Shown: piece by piece, positions 33,566 to 41,946 of the stretch
Layout of the letters: the number at the start of each line of letters is the position of its first letter
Position numbering within the stretch: the first letter of the stretch is position 1
Origin: Actinoplanes missouriensis 431
GTDB lineage: Bacteria > Actinomycetota > Actinomycetes > Mycobacteriales > Micromonosporaceae
DNA length: 64,000 nucleotides
Assembly: GCF_000284295.1 (NCBI RefSeq)
Contig: NC_017093.1
Span: forward strand, 7,316,001 to 7,380,000
Direction: 5' to 3'
The notes under the pieces: model-generated
What the model was told of the DNA's origin: nothing
Databases searched by the model: none
Seen by the model: only the letters and a program-made list of their open reading frames with translations
Translations under genes and position numbers: made by a program

Positions 33566-34255
33566 ATGACTACTGATTCGGTACCTGCCGACGGCGACCC
33601 GCGCCGGCTGCTGGCCGAGGTGCGCGCGCTGGCCCACCGGGTGCGCGTCGACCAGCGGATGACCTGGGCCGCGCTGCTCGTGCTGGGCGTGACGACGCTG
33701 CTCGCCATCCCGTTCGACTGGTTCGGCATGCAGGTGGACTGCCACGCCGACGGCGGCTGCACGTTCTCGCGCCAGGGCATGCTCTATTACTGGCCGCTCG
33801 CGATGGTGGTGGCCTACGGGATCATCGCCGTCGCCTACCTGCGGGCGGCCCGGGCGCGGGGGCTGGGCACCCGGGTGCTGCCCTATGCGATCACCGGCGC
33901 GGTGACGACCCTCGTCTTCCCCGCCGCGTGGCTGGCCGTGCATCTGTACTTCCGGAGTCACCCCTACCCGGACGGCCCACTTCCGTACTGGTATTTCGTG
34001 CTGGACCGGCTTGTCATGCCGTGGGGCATGATCGGGGTGGCGCTGCTGGTGCTGGCCTGGCTGGAACGCAATCCGGCGCTGCTGCTGTTCACCGCCGGCT
34101 ACCTGGCTCTGGTGCTGCTGGTGCTGCCGATGAACGACGGCTTCGCCTCGCCGCACTTCGGCATCCGTGCGGGGATGGCGATTCCCCAGCTGACCGCCGG
34201 CGTCGTGCTGCTGCTGGGCGCGCTCGGTTTCGCCCGTGCCGGCCGGCGGCGGTGA
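33566..34255 (+). CDS. Six-span membrane protein coupled to a wHTH regulator
   Basis: 229 residues with about six hydrophobic helices (33-52, 71-92, 105-125, 140-160, 165-185, 203-222), no conserved catalytic motif visible, and a C-terminal Arg tail. ATG 33566 with GGAAACC-type purines upstream. Its stop overlaps the GTG of the following regulator gene by 4 nt, so the two are made together. I do not recognise the family; membrane proteins in this position often respond to the paired small regulator. Confidence 0.7.
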   Translation: MTTDSVPADGDPRRLLAEVRALAHRVRVDQRMTWAALLVLGVTTLLAIPFDWFGMQVDCHADGGCTFSRQGMLYYWPLAMVVAYGIIAVAYLRAARARGLGTRVLPYAITGAVTTLVFPAAWLAVHLYFRSHPYPDGPLPYWYFVLDRLVMPWGMIGVALLVLAWLERNPALLLFTAGYLALVLLVLPMNDGFASPHFGIRAGMAIPQLTAGVVLLLGALGFARAGRRR

Positions 34256-34593
34256 GCGCCGTGACCGACACCCCGGACCCGGACGCCGACCACCCCGTCC
34301 TCGGGCTGGACGACGTCGTGCACCAGCGGGTCCGGCTCGGCATCCTCACCATCGCGCACGAGGCACGACGGGTCGAGTTCGGCTATCTGCGCACCCAGCT
34401 CGACCTGACCGCCGGAAACCTCTCCAAGCATCTGAGCGTGCTGGAAGGGGCGGGGCTGATCGAGGTCGAGAAGGGCTACGAGGGGCGCCGGGCCCGCACG
34501 TGGGTCACGCTGACCCCGGCCGGCACGACCGCGCTGGCCGAGGAGATCAACCGCCTGAAGCTGCTGATCGCGCGCGTCGAGACGACCGGCTGA
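34252..34593 (+). CDS. Small winged-helix transcriptional regulator
   Basis: 113 residues. A winged helix covers about 20-105, with recognition-helix segment LDLTAGNLSKHLSVLEGAGL and wing ARTWVTLTPAG, as in the MarR/ArsR-related winged-helix DNA-binding family common in actinobacteria. There are no cysteine metal sites. The GTG start overlaps the membrane-protein stop (GTGA). Likely an autoregulator of the two-gene unit. Confidence 0.82.
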   Translation: MSAVTDTPDPDADHPVLGLDDVVHQRVRLGILTIAHEARRVEFGYLRTQLDLTAGNLSKHLSVLEGAGLIEVEKGYEGRRARTWVTLTPAGTTALAEEINRLKLLIARVETTG

Positions 34594-34597
34594 CGTT

Positions 34598-34873
34598 TCA
34601 GCGGGCCAGGTTGAAACCGGCGGCCAGCAGACCGACCAGGACTATCGCTATGCCGGCGGTTAATCGGATGGTGTGCCCCCACGCGACCCGGCGGTTGGCG
34701 CGGACGGCGTGCTTGGCGGCGGTGACCTCGTGCCACGCCGCGTGGGTGCGCCCCAGCCGGTAGGCGACCGCCAGCACGCCGCCGACGGTCAGTGCGGCGC
34801 CCACGTACGGCGCGGCGGGTGGCAGCGGGCGGCCCTCGCTCAGCAGGAGTGCGGCGATGCTCGGGTATGACAT
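34598..34873 (-). CDS. Small two-span membrane protein
   Basis: 91 residues with hydrophobic segments at about 22-42 and 70-88 and a basic middle (HAVRANRRVAWGH). Convergent with the regulator gene, 4 nt between stops. No family recognised. Confidence 0.55.
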   Translation of the reverse strand: MSYPSIAALLLSEGRPLPPAAPYVGAALTVGGVLAVAYRLGRTHAAWHEVTAAKHAVRANRRVAWGHTIRLTAGIAIVLVGLLAAGFNLAR

Positions 34874-35052
34874 GTGGACCCCCTCAGACGAAGCGATGAA
34901 CAGCCAGTCTGGGCGCGGTCCGCGGGAACAATCCAGAGGATTCAGGGGCGAATACCGACAGGAACGAAACGCCCGTGCACGGACGGATACGAACCGATCT
35001 GTCGCCTATCGGTCACTTGATTCGTCAGTGCTTTCGGAGTGTCACGCCGAAG

Positions 35053-35174
35053 AAGCGCAACCACTCACGCAGGTCGCCCGGTGTGGCTCGCGATCTGGAC
35101 GCGTCAGCGGCCAGCGAGCCACACCGGGCCCTCGGCGTGAGCGACGGTCTGAACCCCCGCTCAGCTACGACATC
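35053..35174 (-). repeat. Structured 3'-end element, copy 3 (after the lipid kinase)
   Basis: GATGTCGTAGCT begins inside the TGA stop of the kinase gene; GTGAGTGGTTGCGC ends it. The central stem GCCCGGTGTGGCTCGC / GCGAGCCACACCGGGC (35076-35091 with 35114-35129) is a perfect 16 bp. The 22-nt loop matches copy 1 at 19 positions; two of the three changes turn GGCGCGCC into GACGCGTC, keeping it palindromic. The long arm tail of copies 1 and 2 is missing. The rest of 34874-35052 holds no gene. Confidence 0.8.
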
Positions 35175-36093
35175 ACGATTTTGATTCTGACTTTGAGTCG
35201 GATGGCACGCAGACTTTGACCGCTGCCGGCACGACCGATGCCGTGAATTTGCGGGTTTTCGCGCGGGCGCCGCCGTCGAGTTCGTATTCCAGCTTGGAAT
35301 CCAGCTTCACATCGATACGCTGCGCCCGGGTCATCCGGACAAAGGGGGAATTGTCGGAGCGACCGACCGCCATGGTGCCCAGCGCCCGCGCCCACTGCAG
35401 CGCGCCCTGCGCGGTGGCCACGCCCACGTCCAGCCAACCGTCGTCGGGCACCGCGTCGTCGAAGGCGCGGATGCCGCCGGTGATCGTGCCGACGTTGCCG
35501 ATCAGGACGCAGCTGGCCTCGTCGTCGAACCAGTCCGCGCCGTCCACCTTGATCTTCGCGTGCGTGGCCTCGCCGTTGACGTGACGGATGCCGGTCCAGA
35601 CGTAGGCGAGCTTGCCGAGGCGGTCCTTGAGCGCGCCGTCCGCGTCCTTGATCATGGCGCCGTCGAAGCCGACGCCGGCCATCACCGCGAAGTGCTCGCC
35701 ATCGAGTCTGCCCAGGTCGAGGCTGCGTCGCTCGCCGTGGAAAGCGATGTCGACGGCCTTCTCCAGATCGGTCGGAATACCGAGGTTGCCGGCCAGCAGG
35801 TTTCCGGTGCCGGCCGGCATGATCGCCACGGGGATCTTGCTGCCGCCCTTCTCGGCGGCGAGCACGTCGAGGGAGCGCTGCACCATGCCGTCACCGCCCC
35901 AGACGATCAGCAGGTCGACACCGGCGTCGATCGCCTCGCGGACCTTCTTCGGGGCTTTGCGGCTCTTCGGAACTTCGAACCAGAGCAGCTCCTCGACGTC
36001 CTTGCCGGTGATTCGCCGGCGCAGTTCATCGAGTCCGCCACCGAGGTTCTTCCGCTGGTGGGCAACGACGGCGATTCTGCGGGGGGTACGCAT
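35173..36093 (-). CDS. Diacylglycerol/sphingosine kinase-family lipid kinase
   Basis: 306 residues. Nucleotide-binding motif VWGGDGMVQ (about 64-72) and IMPAGTGNLLAGNLGIP (91-107) identify the DAGK catalytic family; a second domain follows with GVGFDGAMIKD. The lipid substrate is not predictable. ATG 36093. It lies 20 nt downstream of a 65-residue basic protein gene, probably in one operon. Its stop overlaps the first base of structured element copy 3. Confidence 0.9.
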   Translation of the reverse strand: MRTPRRIAVVAHQRKNLGGGLDELRRRITGKDVEELLWFEVPKSRKAPKKVREAIDAGVDLLIVWGGDGMVQRSLDVLAAEKGGSKIPVAIMPAGTGNLLAGNLGIPTDLEKAVDIAFHGERRSLDLGRLDGEHFAVMAGVGFDGAMIKDADGALKDRLGKLAYVWTGIRHVNGEATHAKIKVDGADWFDDEASCVLIGNVGTITGGIRAFDDAVPDDGWLDVGVATAQGALQWARALGTMAVGRSDNSPFVRMTRAQRIDVKLDSKLEYELDGGARAKTRKFTASVVPAAVKVCVPSDSKSESKS

Positions 36094-36113
36094 GTCGCCG
36101 CCGTTACCCAGAA

Positions 36114-36311
36114 TCAGCGGAAGCCGAAACGGCGGCGCTTCTTCCGGCCGAACGTGTTCTGCAGAGTGTCGGCGCCCTGGCGGAGCAGACGGGTGCCCCG
36201 GCTCGCGCCGCGACGCCGCTCGATGGTGTCGCTGAGCTTGCGGGCGCCGGCCGCGCCGAGGGGGACAAGAATGGCGGTCAGGATCATTTTGCGGGCAAAG
36301 TTCCAGATCAT
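36114..36311 (-). CDS. Small basic membrane-associated protein
   Basis: 65 residues: one hydrophobic segment (about 7-24, ARKMILTAILVPLGAAGA), then a strongly cationic tail ending FGRKKRRRFGFR. Codon use is like its neighbours, and the 20-nt gap to the lipid-kinase gene suggests co-transcription. No family recognised. Confidence 0.6.
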   Translation of the reverse strand: MIWNFARKMILTAILVPLGAAGARKLSDTIERRRGASRGTRLLRQGADTLQNTFGRKKRRRFGFR

Positions 36312-36337
36312 GCCGGTGTAATACCCAGCATTGATGA

Positions 36338-36910
36338 TCAGTTCACGGTGTCGCGCATGCGTTGTTCGGCGGCGGCGCTGCGGATCACCATGAGGCGCAG
36401 CTCCAGCTCGTCGGCGACGATCGCCGCGAGGTGCTCCAGCGCCTTGAGCTGGCGCTGGCCGGCGTCCCGGGGCCGGCTGTCGATGACGTTGACGGTGCCG
36501 AGGCGGTAACCGTCGTGGGTGCGGATCGGCGCGGCGGCGTAGAAGCGCAGGCCCAGCTCGCCCCGGACCAGCGGATGATCGAGCGTGCGTGGGTCCACAG
36601 CCGCGTTGTTGATCACGTAGACGTCATCCTGGGCGATCACCGACGCGCACAGGCCGGGCTCCTTGCCGACCTCGCGGACACCGGGCAGGCCCTGGCACGC
36701 GGCCAGCCAGACCCGGTCCTGCTCGACCAGCGAGACCGTCGCGATCGGCGTCTCGAAGATGGCGCCGGCCACGAAGGCGATCCGGTCGTAGGCGTCCTCG
36801 ACCGGCTGGTCGACCATGCGGTACCGGCGTACCGCCGCGAGACGGGCCTCCTCGCTGTCCCGAGGCCCGACGTTGTCCAGATATTCGTAGGCGTTAGACG
36901 ACGCTGTCAT
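36338..36910 (-). CDS. Single GAF-domain protein
   Basis: 190 residues; a GAF sensor domain covers about 30-175 (ETPIATVSLVEQDRVWLAACQG, LCASVIAQDDVYVINNA, LRFYAAAPIRTHDGYRLGTV). There is no output domain, so it probably acts by binding a ligand or a partner. It could feed c-di-GMP or kinase signalling, but no linked partner is evident. Confidence 0.82.
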   Translation of the reverse strand: MTASSNAYEYLDNVGPRDSEEARLAAVRRYRMVDQPVEDAYDRIAFVAGAIFETPIATVSLVEQDRVWLAACQGLPGVREVGKEPGLCASVIAQDDVYVINNAAVDPRTLDHPLVRGELGLRFYAAAPIRTHDGYRLGTVNVIDSRPRDAGQRQLKALEHLAAIVADELELRLMVIRSAAAEQRMRDTVN

Positions 36911-36974
36911 GGACGTCAGCCTATGTCCTCAGCACGCTGAACGTCGCACAGGAAGTCAGTCGGGCCGGATTGCC

Positions 36975-37877
36975 TCAGAACCGGGCGAACGACCGGATCG
37001 GCATCCGCGGGCCGAATTTCGGCGCGCCGATCCCACCGAGCGCGAAAAGGTCACAGACCCGGCCCCGGTGACCGCGGAAGGGCTCCAGCAACTCCAGCAT
37101 CCGCTCGTCGGTGCCGCGGGCCTCACCGGCGAGCGCCCAGGCCACCGTGTTCGGGATGTGGAAGTCGCCGACGCTCACCGCGTCCGGGTCGCCGAACGCG
37201 TACCGCACCACTTCGGCGGCGGTCCACGGGCCGATGCCGGGCAGCGCGGTCATCCGGCGGGTCGCCTCGGCCGCGCCGGTGCACTCGTCGAGCCGGGCCG
37301 CGACCGTCGCGGCCCGCAGCAGGGTCTGCGTGCGCCGCTGCTCCACGCCGAACGGGTGGAAAGTCCAGTAGGGCGTCGCCGCTATCGCGGCGGGATCGGG
37401 TGGGAGCACGAGATCGACCGGGCCGGGCGCCGGCTCACCGAGATGCCGGCAGATCGCACGGTACGCCCGATGCGCCTCCTTGCCGGTGACCTTCTGCTCC
37501 AGGATCGCGCGCAGCAGCCTCGGGAAGATCTGACCGGTGGCCGGCAGGCGCACTCCGGCGAACGTCCTGGCCAGGCGGTGGACCAGCGGGTTCGAGGCGG
37601 CCAGCTCGGTGAAGCCGGTGAGATCGTCGCGCAGCCCGGCGATCGCGTCGGCCCGGTCGACGATCCAGGCGGCGCCCGGGCCGTGACCCGTCGCGACCAG
37701 CTCGCCGGCGGTGCACGTCAGATGCAGGGTGGCCGGCCCCTCCGGGGTCCGCGAGGCGATCCAGAGCTCGCCGTCCCGCAGGACGCCGCACGGATCGTGT
37801 TTCGGCACCAGCAGCGGCCGCACCGAGACACCGAAGTGGTAACGCTCGGGCGGCGTCATCCGGCGGGTCACGGTCAC
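36975..37877 (-). CDS. AlkA-type DNA-3-methyladenine glycosylase
   Basis: About 300 residues. The helix-hairpin-helix LPGIGPWTAAEVVRYAFGD is followed by the catalytic aspartate in VSVGDFHIPN; ILEQKVTGKEAHRAY is the usual first helix of the glycosylase core. It removes alkylated bases to start base-excision repair. The start is uncertain: GTG 37877 (used here) or ATG 37859, neither with a clear Shine-Dalgarno. Confidence 0.82.
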   Translation of the reverse strand: MTVTRRMTPPERYHFGVSVRPLLVPKHDPCGVLRDGELWIASRTPEGPATLHLTCTAGELVATGHGPGAAWIVDRADAIAGLRDDLTGFTELAASNPLVHRLARTFAGVRLPATGQIFPRLLRAILEQKVTGKEAHRAYRAICRHLGEPAPGPVDLVLPPDPAAIAATPYWTFHPFGVEQRRTQTLLRAATVAARLDECTGAAEATRRMTALPGIGPWTAAEVVRYAFGDPDAVSVGDFHIPNTVAWALAGEARGTDERMLELLEPFRGHRGRVCDLFALGGIGAPKFGPRMPIRSFARF

Positions 37878-37917
37878 CGAGCCACTATGCCACTCCGAAC
37901 GTGTATCCGGGCAGGCC

Positions 37918-37952
37918 GATGGCCCTGACCTTGCTCCGGGGTCAGGGCCATC
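37918..37952. terminator. Perfect hairpin between two minus-strand genes
   Basis: GATGGCCCTGACC / GGTCAGGGCCATC, 13-bp stem, 9-nt loop, between the stop of the Asn/Gly-rich protein gene (38146) and the glycosylase start. It is placed to terminate the former. No T run. The 268-bp gap has no other recognisable feature. Confidence 0.65.
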
Positions 37953-38145
37953 GGGCGGTGAACCGGACACCCGAGAAAGGTCCGGTCACCCGGTGCGGAG
38001 TGCCGCCCGGTGGTGGCCGGGCGACCGTCGCGTTTCCGTCCGGCAGGGGAAAGGACGGCCGGCTGCGCCGAAGGGGGGTCCCGGACGCGAGGTCCGGTTC
38101 GGCGACGCCGTGCGGCGGTGTACTCCGCGTCTGGTGGTCGTACGG

Positions 38146-39369
38146 TCAGCCGCGCACGCGGATCCGCACCGAGTCGAAGGCGGGGGTCTGGTTGGCGCGC
38201 TCCATCATCGGCGTGCGGTGCGAGCCGTCACCGGCCCACGAGGAGCACTGGAACGTGCCCGCCTCGGGCAGACCCGGCACCTGGATGGAGACCGTGTCCG
38301 GGGTGGCGCCGCCACGGCTGTCCTCGGTCGCGACGAAGAACGCCGGGACCGGGTCCGGGGCCGGAGCCTGGTTCTGGCTCTGCAGGATCCGGCACGCGGT
38401 GTGGAAGTGACCGCGGACCAGTCCGCCCTGCAGAACGCTGCTCTCCACGTAGTAACCGCCCTGGCCGGCCGCGAGGAAGCGGTCCCGGATCAGGTTGCGG
38501 GTGCTGACCTGGAGGGTGAACGGGGTGTTCACGTTGACCTGGCGGGGCGCCCGGGTGATCAGCAGCGTCGGGTTGTTGGCGGCCGCGCCGACCTCACCGA
38601 ACTCGGTGGAGACGCACCGGTTGCCCTTCTGGAAGCCGTCGTGCGCCTCCAGGTCGCTGGTCTCGCAGCTGTTGGTCAGGATGCCGAGACCGGCGCCGGG
38701 CGGCGGGGTGGTCTGGCCCTGGGTCGGCTGCGGGTCGGGCTGCTGGGTCTCCTCCTCGGCCGGCGGCTGGGTCTCCTCAGCCGGCGGAGCCGTGGTCTCC
38801 TCCTCGGCCGGCGGCTGGGACTCCTCACCGGCGGGCGGGGCGCTGGTCTCCTCACCGGCGGGCTGGCTGGCCTCCTCCGACGGCTCGGCGCTGGGGTTGC
38901 CCCCGTTGTTGTTGCCGCCGTTGTTACCGCCGTTGTTGTTCCCGCCGCCGTTGTTACCGCCGTTGTTGTTCCCGCCGCCGTTGCCGCGGCGGCGAGCCTG
39001 CGTGGTCGCCTCGGCGGCGCCCTCCTCGTCGGCGACGTTGTTCATCACCCACGTGCGGCACCGGGCCCGGACCTGGGCAGCGGTGGCCACGTCGCCGGCG
39101 CCGTCGTCGGCGTGCTGCGTGACCCGGCCGTTGTTCGTGGTGTACGTGCCCCGCCGGGTCTCCGTGGAGAGGTCGACCTTGTTCGGGGCGGCCAGGTCGT
39201 CACAGGCGGCGAGGGCCCTCTTCGTGGTGCGGTCGGTGCTGGCGTTCGAGACCTGGGTGACGGTCACGATGCCGCCGAACGCGACAAGCGTGGCCGCGAC
39301 GGCGATGATGCGGCGCCGACCGCTGAACCACGTCGGGGAACTGGCGCGCCGGTACTTGGACCTTCGCAT
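38146..39369 (-). CDS. Exported protein with Asn/Gly and Pro/Glu low-complexity linker
   Basis: 407 residues. N-terminal basic region and one hydrophobic helix (about 20-40), a cysteine-containing segment (CDDLAAPNKVDLS; ARCRTWVMNNV), a flexible linker of NNGG repeats (about 130-157) and PPAEEET repeats (165-215), and a C-terminal globular domain (about 225-405) with four cysteines (NSCETSD, GNRCVSTE, HTACRILQ, FQCSSWAG). I do not recognise the C-terminal domain. It sits in a run of genes for exported proteins behind an ECF sigma locus. Confidence 0.72.
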   Translation of the reverse strand: MRRSKYRRASSPTWFSGRRRIIAVAATLVAFGGIVTVTQVSNASTDRTTKRALAACDDLAAPNKVDLSTETRRGTYTTNNGRVTQHADDGAGDVATAAQVRARCRTWVMNNVADEEGAAEATTQARRRGNGGGNNNGGNNGGGNNNGGNNGGNNNGGNPSAEPSEEASQPAGEETSAPPAGEESQPPAEEETTAPPAEETQPPAEEETQQPDPQPTQGQTTPPPGAGLGILTNSCETSDLEAHDGFQKGNRCVSTEFGEVGAAANNPTLLITRAPRQVNVNTPFTLQVSTRNLIRDRFLAAGQGGYYVESSVLQGGLVRGHFHTACRILQSQNQAPAPDPVPAFFVATEDSRGGATPDTVSIQVPGLPEAGTFQCSSWAGDGSHRTPMMERANQTPAFDSVRIRVRG

Positions 39370-39409
39370 GGGGTGACACCTTTCTTGGTCGCCGTGGGCG
39401 ATTCGAGAC

Positions 39410-40183
39410 CTAGCGCGCCCGGAAGATGCGCATGGTCGTGATAACCCCGACCACCAGTGCGGCGGCGAGGACGAGCAGGATGACGGTGTTGCTGAGGCCC
39501 GGGATGCTTCCGCCCTCGGTGGCCGCGACGAGCATCTGGTTGTCGACCGGGACCGGACCCTGGCCCGCGGCGGCGGCCGGGGCGGGCGCGGTGGGCAGCG
39601 CCGCGTAGTCGACGATGCCGCTGCTCTCCAGCAGGGTCATGTGCGTCATCACGAACTGGTTGGTCTGCTGGGCGAGCTTGCGGACCGAGTCGTTGCGCGT
39701 GGTGGCGCGGATCGTGGCGATGGCCGGGAAGATCTTCCCGTGGGCCGCCCGGAGCCGGTCGATGAAGATCTGGTCGAACTGGGCCGGCGTGGGCGCCGTG
39801 CGCATCTCGTTCAGCCAGGCCTGCTGGTCGCCGTTCGGCTCGTTCGGCAGGCTGATGCCGAGCTTCTTGGCGACCGCGCGGTCCAGGTTGTCGAGCGCCA
39901 CGTGCTGCTTGGCGATCTCCCGGCCGATGTTGGCGACCTTCGTGTTCTCCGACTTCTCCTGAGCCATGTTGCCGGCCGGGACCTCCCAGAGCCCGGCGAG
40001 CCGGACCTTGATGACGAAGTCACGGTCGGCGGCGGTCACCACGCCGGCGCCCCGGTCGGTCAGGCCGGTGTTCGGGGGGATCGGGACGTCGTCGGCGTGC
40101 GCCACCCCGGCCGGCGCGAGCAGGAACGCCAGCGTCAGTGCCAGGGTGCCGACCAACCACCGGGGGATACGACGGGCCTTCAT
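39410..40183 (-). CDS. Exported DUF4142-type four-helix protein with C-terminal anchor
   Basis: 257 residues: signal peptide (1-30, ending VAHA), a DUF4142-like helical domain with ferritin-like look (about 45-190; VRLAGLWEVPAGNMAQEKS, IGREIAKQHVALDNLD), a Pro/Ala linker, and a C-terminal membrane helix (about 228-250) ending IFRAR. ATG 40183 with GGGAGAGAG. The role of DUF4142 proteins is unknown. 40 nt separate it from the next gene and 29 nt from the previous one. Confidence 0.75.
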   Translation of the reverse strand: MKARRIPRWLVGTLALTLAFLLAPAGVAHADDVPIPPNTGLTDRGAGVVTAADRDFVIKVRLAGLWEVPAGNMAQEKSENTKVANIGREIAKQHVALDNLDRAVAKKLGISLPNEPNGDQQAWLNEMRTAPTPAQFDQIFIDRLRAAHGKIFPAIATIRATTRNDSVRKLAQQTNQFVMTHMTLLESSGIVDYAALPTAPAPAAAAGQGPVPVDNQMLVAATEGGSIPGLSNTVILLVLAAALVVGVITTMRIFRAR

Positions 40184-40212
40184 CTCTCTCTCCCAACCTC
40201 GGTCGAAGGCGA

Positions 40213-40947
40213 TCAGTAGCTGTAGTCGCTGCCGGCGTCCGCGGACTCCTCGCCGCCCGCGTCCGCGTCGGCCTCGTCGTCCGCCGGCGGCGCGACCGGC
40301 TTGGAGATCTTGGGGAGGCAGGTCAGGTTCTTGGTGCCTTTCGGGGTGATGACGAACCAGGTGCCGCTGACGTTCTGGCCCTTCCACTGACCCGGCTTCT
40401 TGTCGCCGATGTAGCGGTAGAGCGGCCAGCCCTTCAGGGTCAGCTGCTTGGTACCGTCCGCGCGGGTCACCGTGCCGACCAGCTTCTCGTCGACGCCGTC
40501 CAGGGCGGGCTTGCCGTCGTTGGTGACCACCGGCGGCCAGATCTCGGCGCAGTCGCCGTTGCAGTTCGACTTGGCCGGGTCGTCCGAGTCCTTGTCGAAC
40601 CGGTACAGCACGAAGCCGTCCTCGTCCTGCACGGTCTCGCCCATCTTCGCCACCTTGGTGGCGGTGAGCTGCGTCGTGGCGACCTCTTCGCTGATCTCCG
40701 GGGTGTTCGCCTCGGCGTCGCCGGGAGCGGCCTCGGCGGTGGACTCGGGGTCCGCCTCCGCGGTCGACTCCGGGTCGGCCTCGGCGGTCGCGCCCGGGGA
40801 CGCGGCGACCTCGTTGGAGGCCGGCTCAGCCGCGTTGCCGTAGTCGGCAGCCGCGTTGCCGTATCCGGCCGGGGCGCAGCCGGGCAGTGCGACCACCGCC
40901 GCGAGCGCTGCACCGACAACCATCAACTTCCGCTTCTCCGGTACCAC
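40213..40947 (-). CDS. Lipoprotein with two secreted-repeat (COG4315) domains
   Basis: 244 residues. Lipobox VALPGC (about 19-24), then an acidic Ala/Glu-rich linker containing repeated AEADPEST, then two copies of the secreted-repeat domain: ETVQDEDGFVLYRFDKDSD with CNGDCAEIWPPV, and LTLKGWPLYRYIGDKKPG. Such lipoproteins are common behind actinobacterial ECF sigma genes; the function is unknown, a redox or heme role having been proposed for some. A Glu/Asp-rich tail ends in SDYSY. Confidence 0.8.
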   Translation of the reverse strand: MVPEKRKLMVVGAALAAVVALPGCAPAGYGNAAADYGNAAEPASNEVAASPGATAEADPESTAEADPESTAEAAPGDAEANTPEISEEVATTQLTATKVAKMGETVQDEDGFVLYRFDKDSDDPAKSNCNGDCAEIWPPVVTNDGKPALDGVDEKLVGTVTRADGTKQLTLKGWPLYRYIGDKKPGQWKGQNVSGTWFVITPKGTKNLTCLPKISKPVAPPADDEADADAGGEESADAGSDYSY

Positions 40948-41095
40948 TGACCCTCCAGCTGATTAATGGCGCTGCCATTTCCGGGCTGTAGTACGGAGTG
41001 GGTGCGGGGACGGTTGAACATTCGGCTCGATCAAATTGGAGAAATTTCCGTTGAACCATCCGGACGCCGCATACGTAAACACATGACCGTTCCGC

Positions 41096-41130
41096 GAAAA
41101 ATGGCCCGGCCGCATCAGCGGCCGGGCCAT
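41096..41130 (-). terminator. Intrinsic terminator of the sigma/anti-sigma operon
   Basis: ATGGCCCGGCCGC / GCGGCCGGGCCAT (41101-41113 with 41118-41130), 4-nt loop, followed on the minus strand by TTTTT (41096-41100). It ends the sigma operon before the lipoprotein gene, so the genes from 40947 downwards need their own promoter in 40948-41095. Confidence 0.88.
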
Positions 41131-41145
41131 AACGCGATCAGACGG

Positions 41146-41946
41146 TCACGGAACGCGAACGAGGGTCTCCCCCGGGCCGTTCGCCGTGATCTCCTGCACC
41201 TGCAGGTGGGCGATGTCGTCACGGGCGGTGCCGGTGACGGCCTGCAGCAGCAGCGGCGACGGGTTCTCCGCGGTGCCCCAGCCCTTCTCGCCGATGTCCC
41301 AGCTGGCGAGCAGCTCAGCCGTCCCGTCGGTGCGGACCGCGTAGAGACCGCACTTCTTCGGGCCGGTGATGTTGGAGACCGCGAAGGAGACCTGGGTGCC
41401 CCAGTCCTTCTTCTCCAGGCCGACCGCCATCGCGACACCGGTCCGGGCGTCGGTGCCGCTGAACGGCTCGCCGGGCAGCGGGGTGCCGCCCAGGCCGACG
41501 CCGTCCGAGTTCGGCAGCGGGTCGAGCTGGCTGCTCGAGCTCTGCGCGCCGGTCTCCGGGGCGGTGGCGTCGTCGCCGAGCCACGCGCCGCCGGCGAAGA
41601 GGGCGCCGATCGAGAGCATCGCGAAGATCACGACGGCGGCGGCCAGCGAGTAGAGCCGGCGGCTGTTCGCCTTGCGCCGCTCGGTCCGCACCTCGCGGAG
41701 CATGCTGTTGAGCAGCTGGCCGTCGCGCTCGGACTGCTCGGCGGCGACCAGCGCCTCCGCGTCGACGGTCGCCAGCACGTCCGCCACCTGGACGAAGGAC
41801 TCCAGCTCGTACGCACACTGCGGGCAGTCGATCAGGTGGTCCTCGAACTGGGCAGCGCCCCGGTCGTCGAGGATGCCGAGCGCGTACGACGCGACGTCGT
41901 AGTGCTGGTCCTGCGTCATGCCGTCGTAGTGCTGATCCGGTGTCAT
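41146..41946 (-). CDS. Transmembrane zinc-finger anti-sigma factor
   Basis: 266 residues. N-terminal ZAS motif HLIDCPQC (H37, C41, C44), one membrane helix (about 97-117), and an extracytoplasmic domain (about 120-266). ATG 41946 overlaps the sigma-factor stop (ATGA). The first 18 codons are a tandem duplication, MTPDQHYDG then MTQDQHYDV, giving two possible start codons 27 bp apart. It should hold the ECF sigma factor at the membrane until a signal inactivates it. Confidence 0.88.
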   Translation of the reverse strand: MTPDQHYDGMTQDQHYDVASYALGILDDRGAAQFEDHLIDCPQCAYELESFVQVADVLATVDAEALVAAEQSERDGQLLNSMLREVRTERRKANSRRLYSLAAAVVIFAMLSIGALFAGGAWLGDDATAPETGAQSSSSQLDPLPNSDGVGLGGTPLPGEPFSGTDARTGVAMAVGLEKKDWGTQVSFAVSNITGPKKCGLYAVRTDGTAELLASWDIGEKGWGTAENPSPLLLQAVTGTARDDIAHLQVQEITANGPGETLVRVP

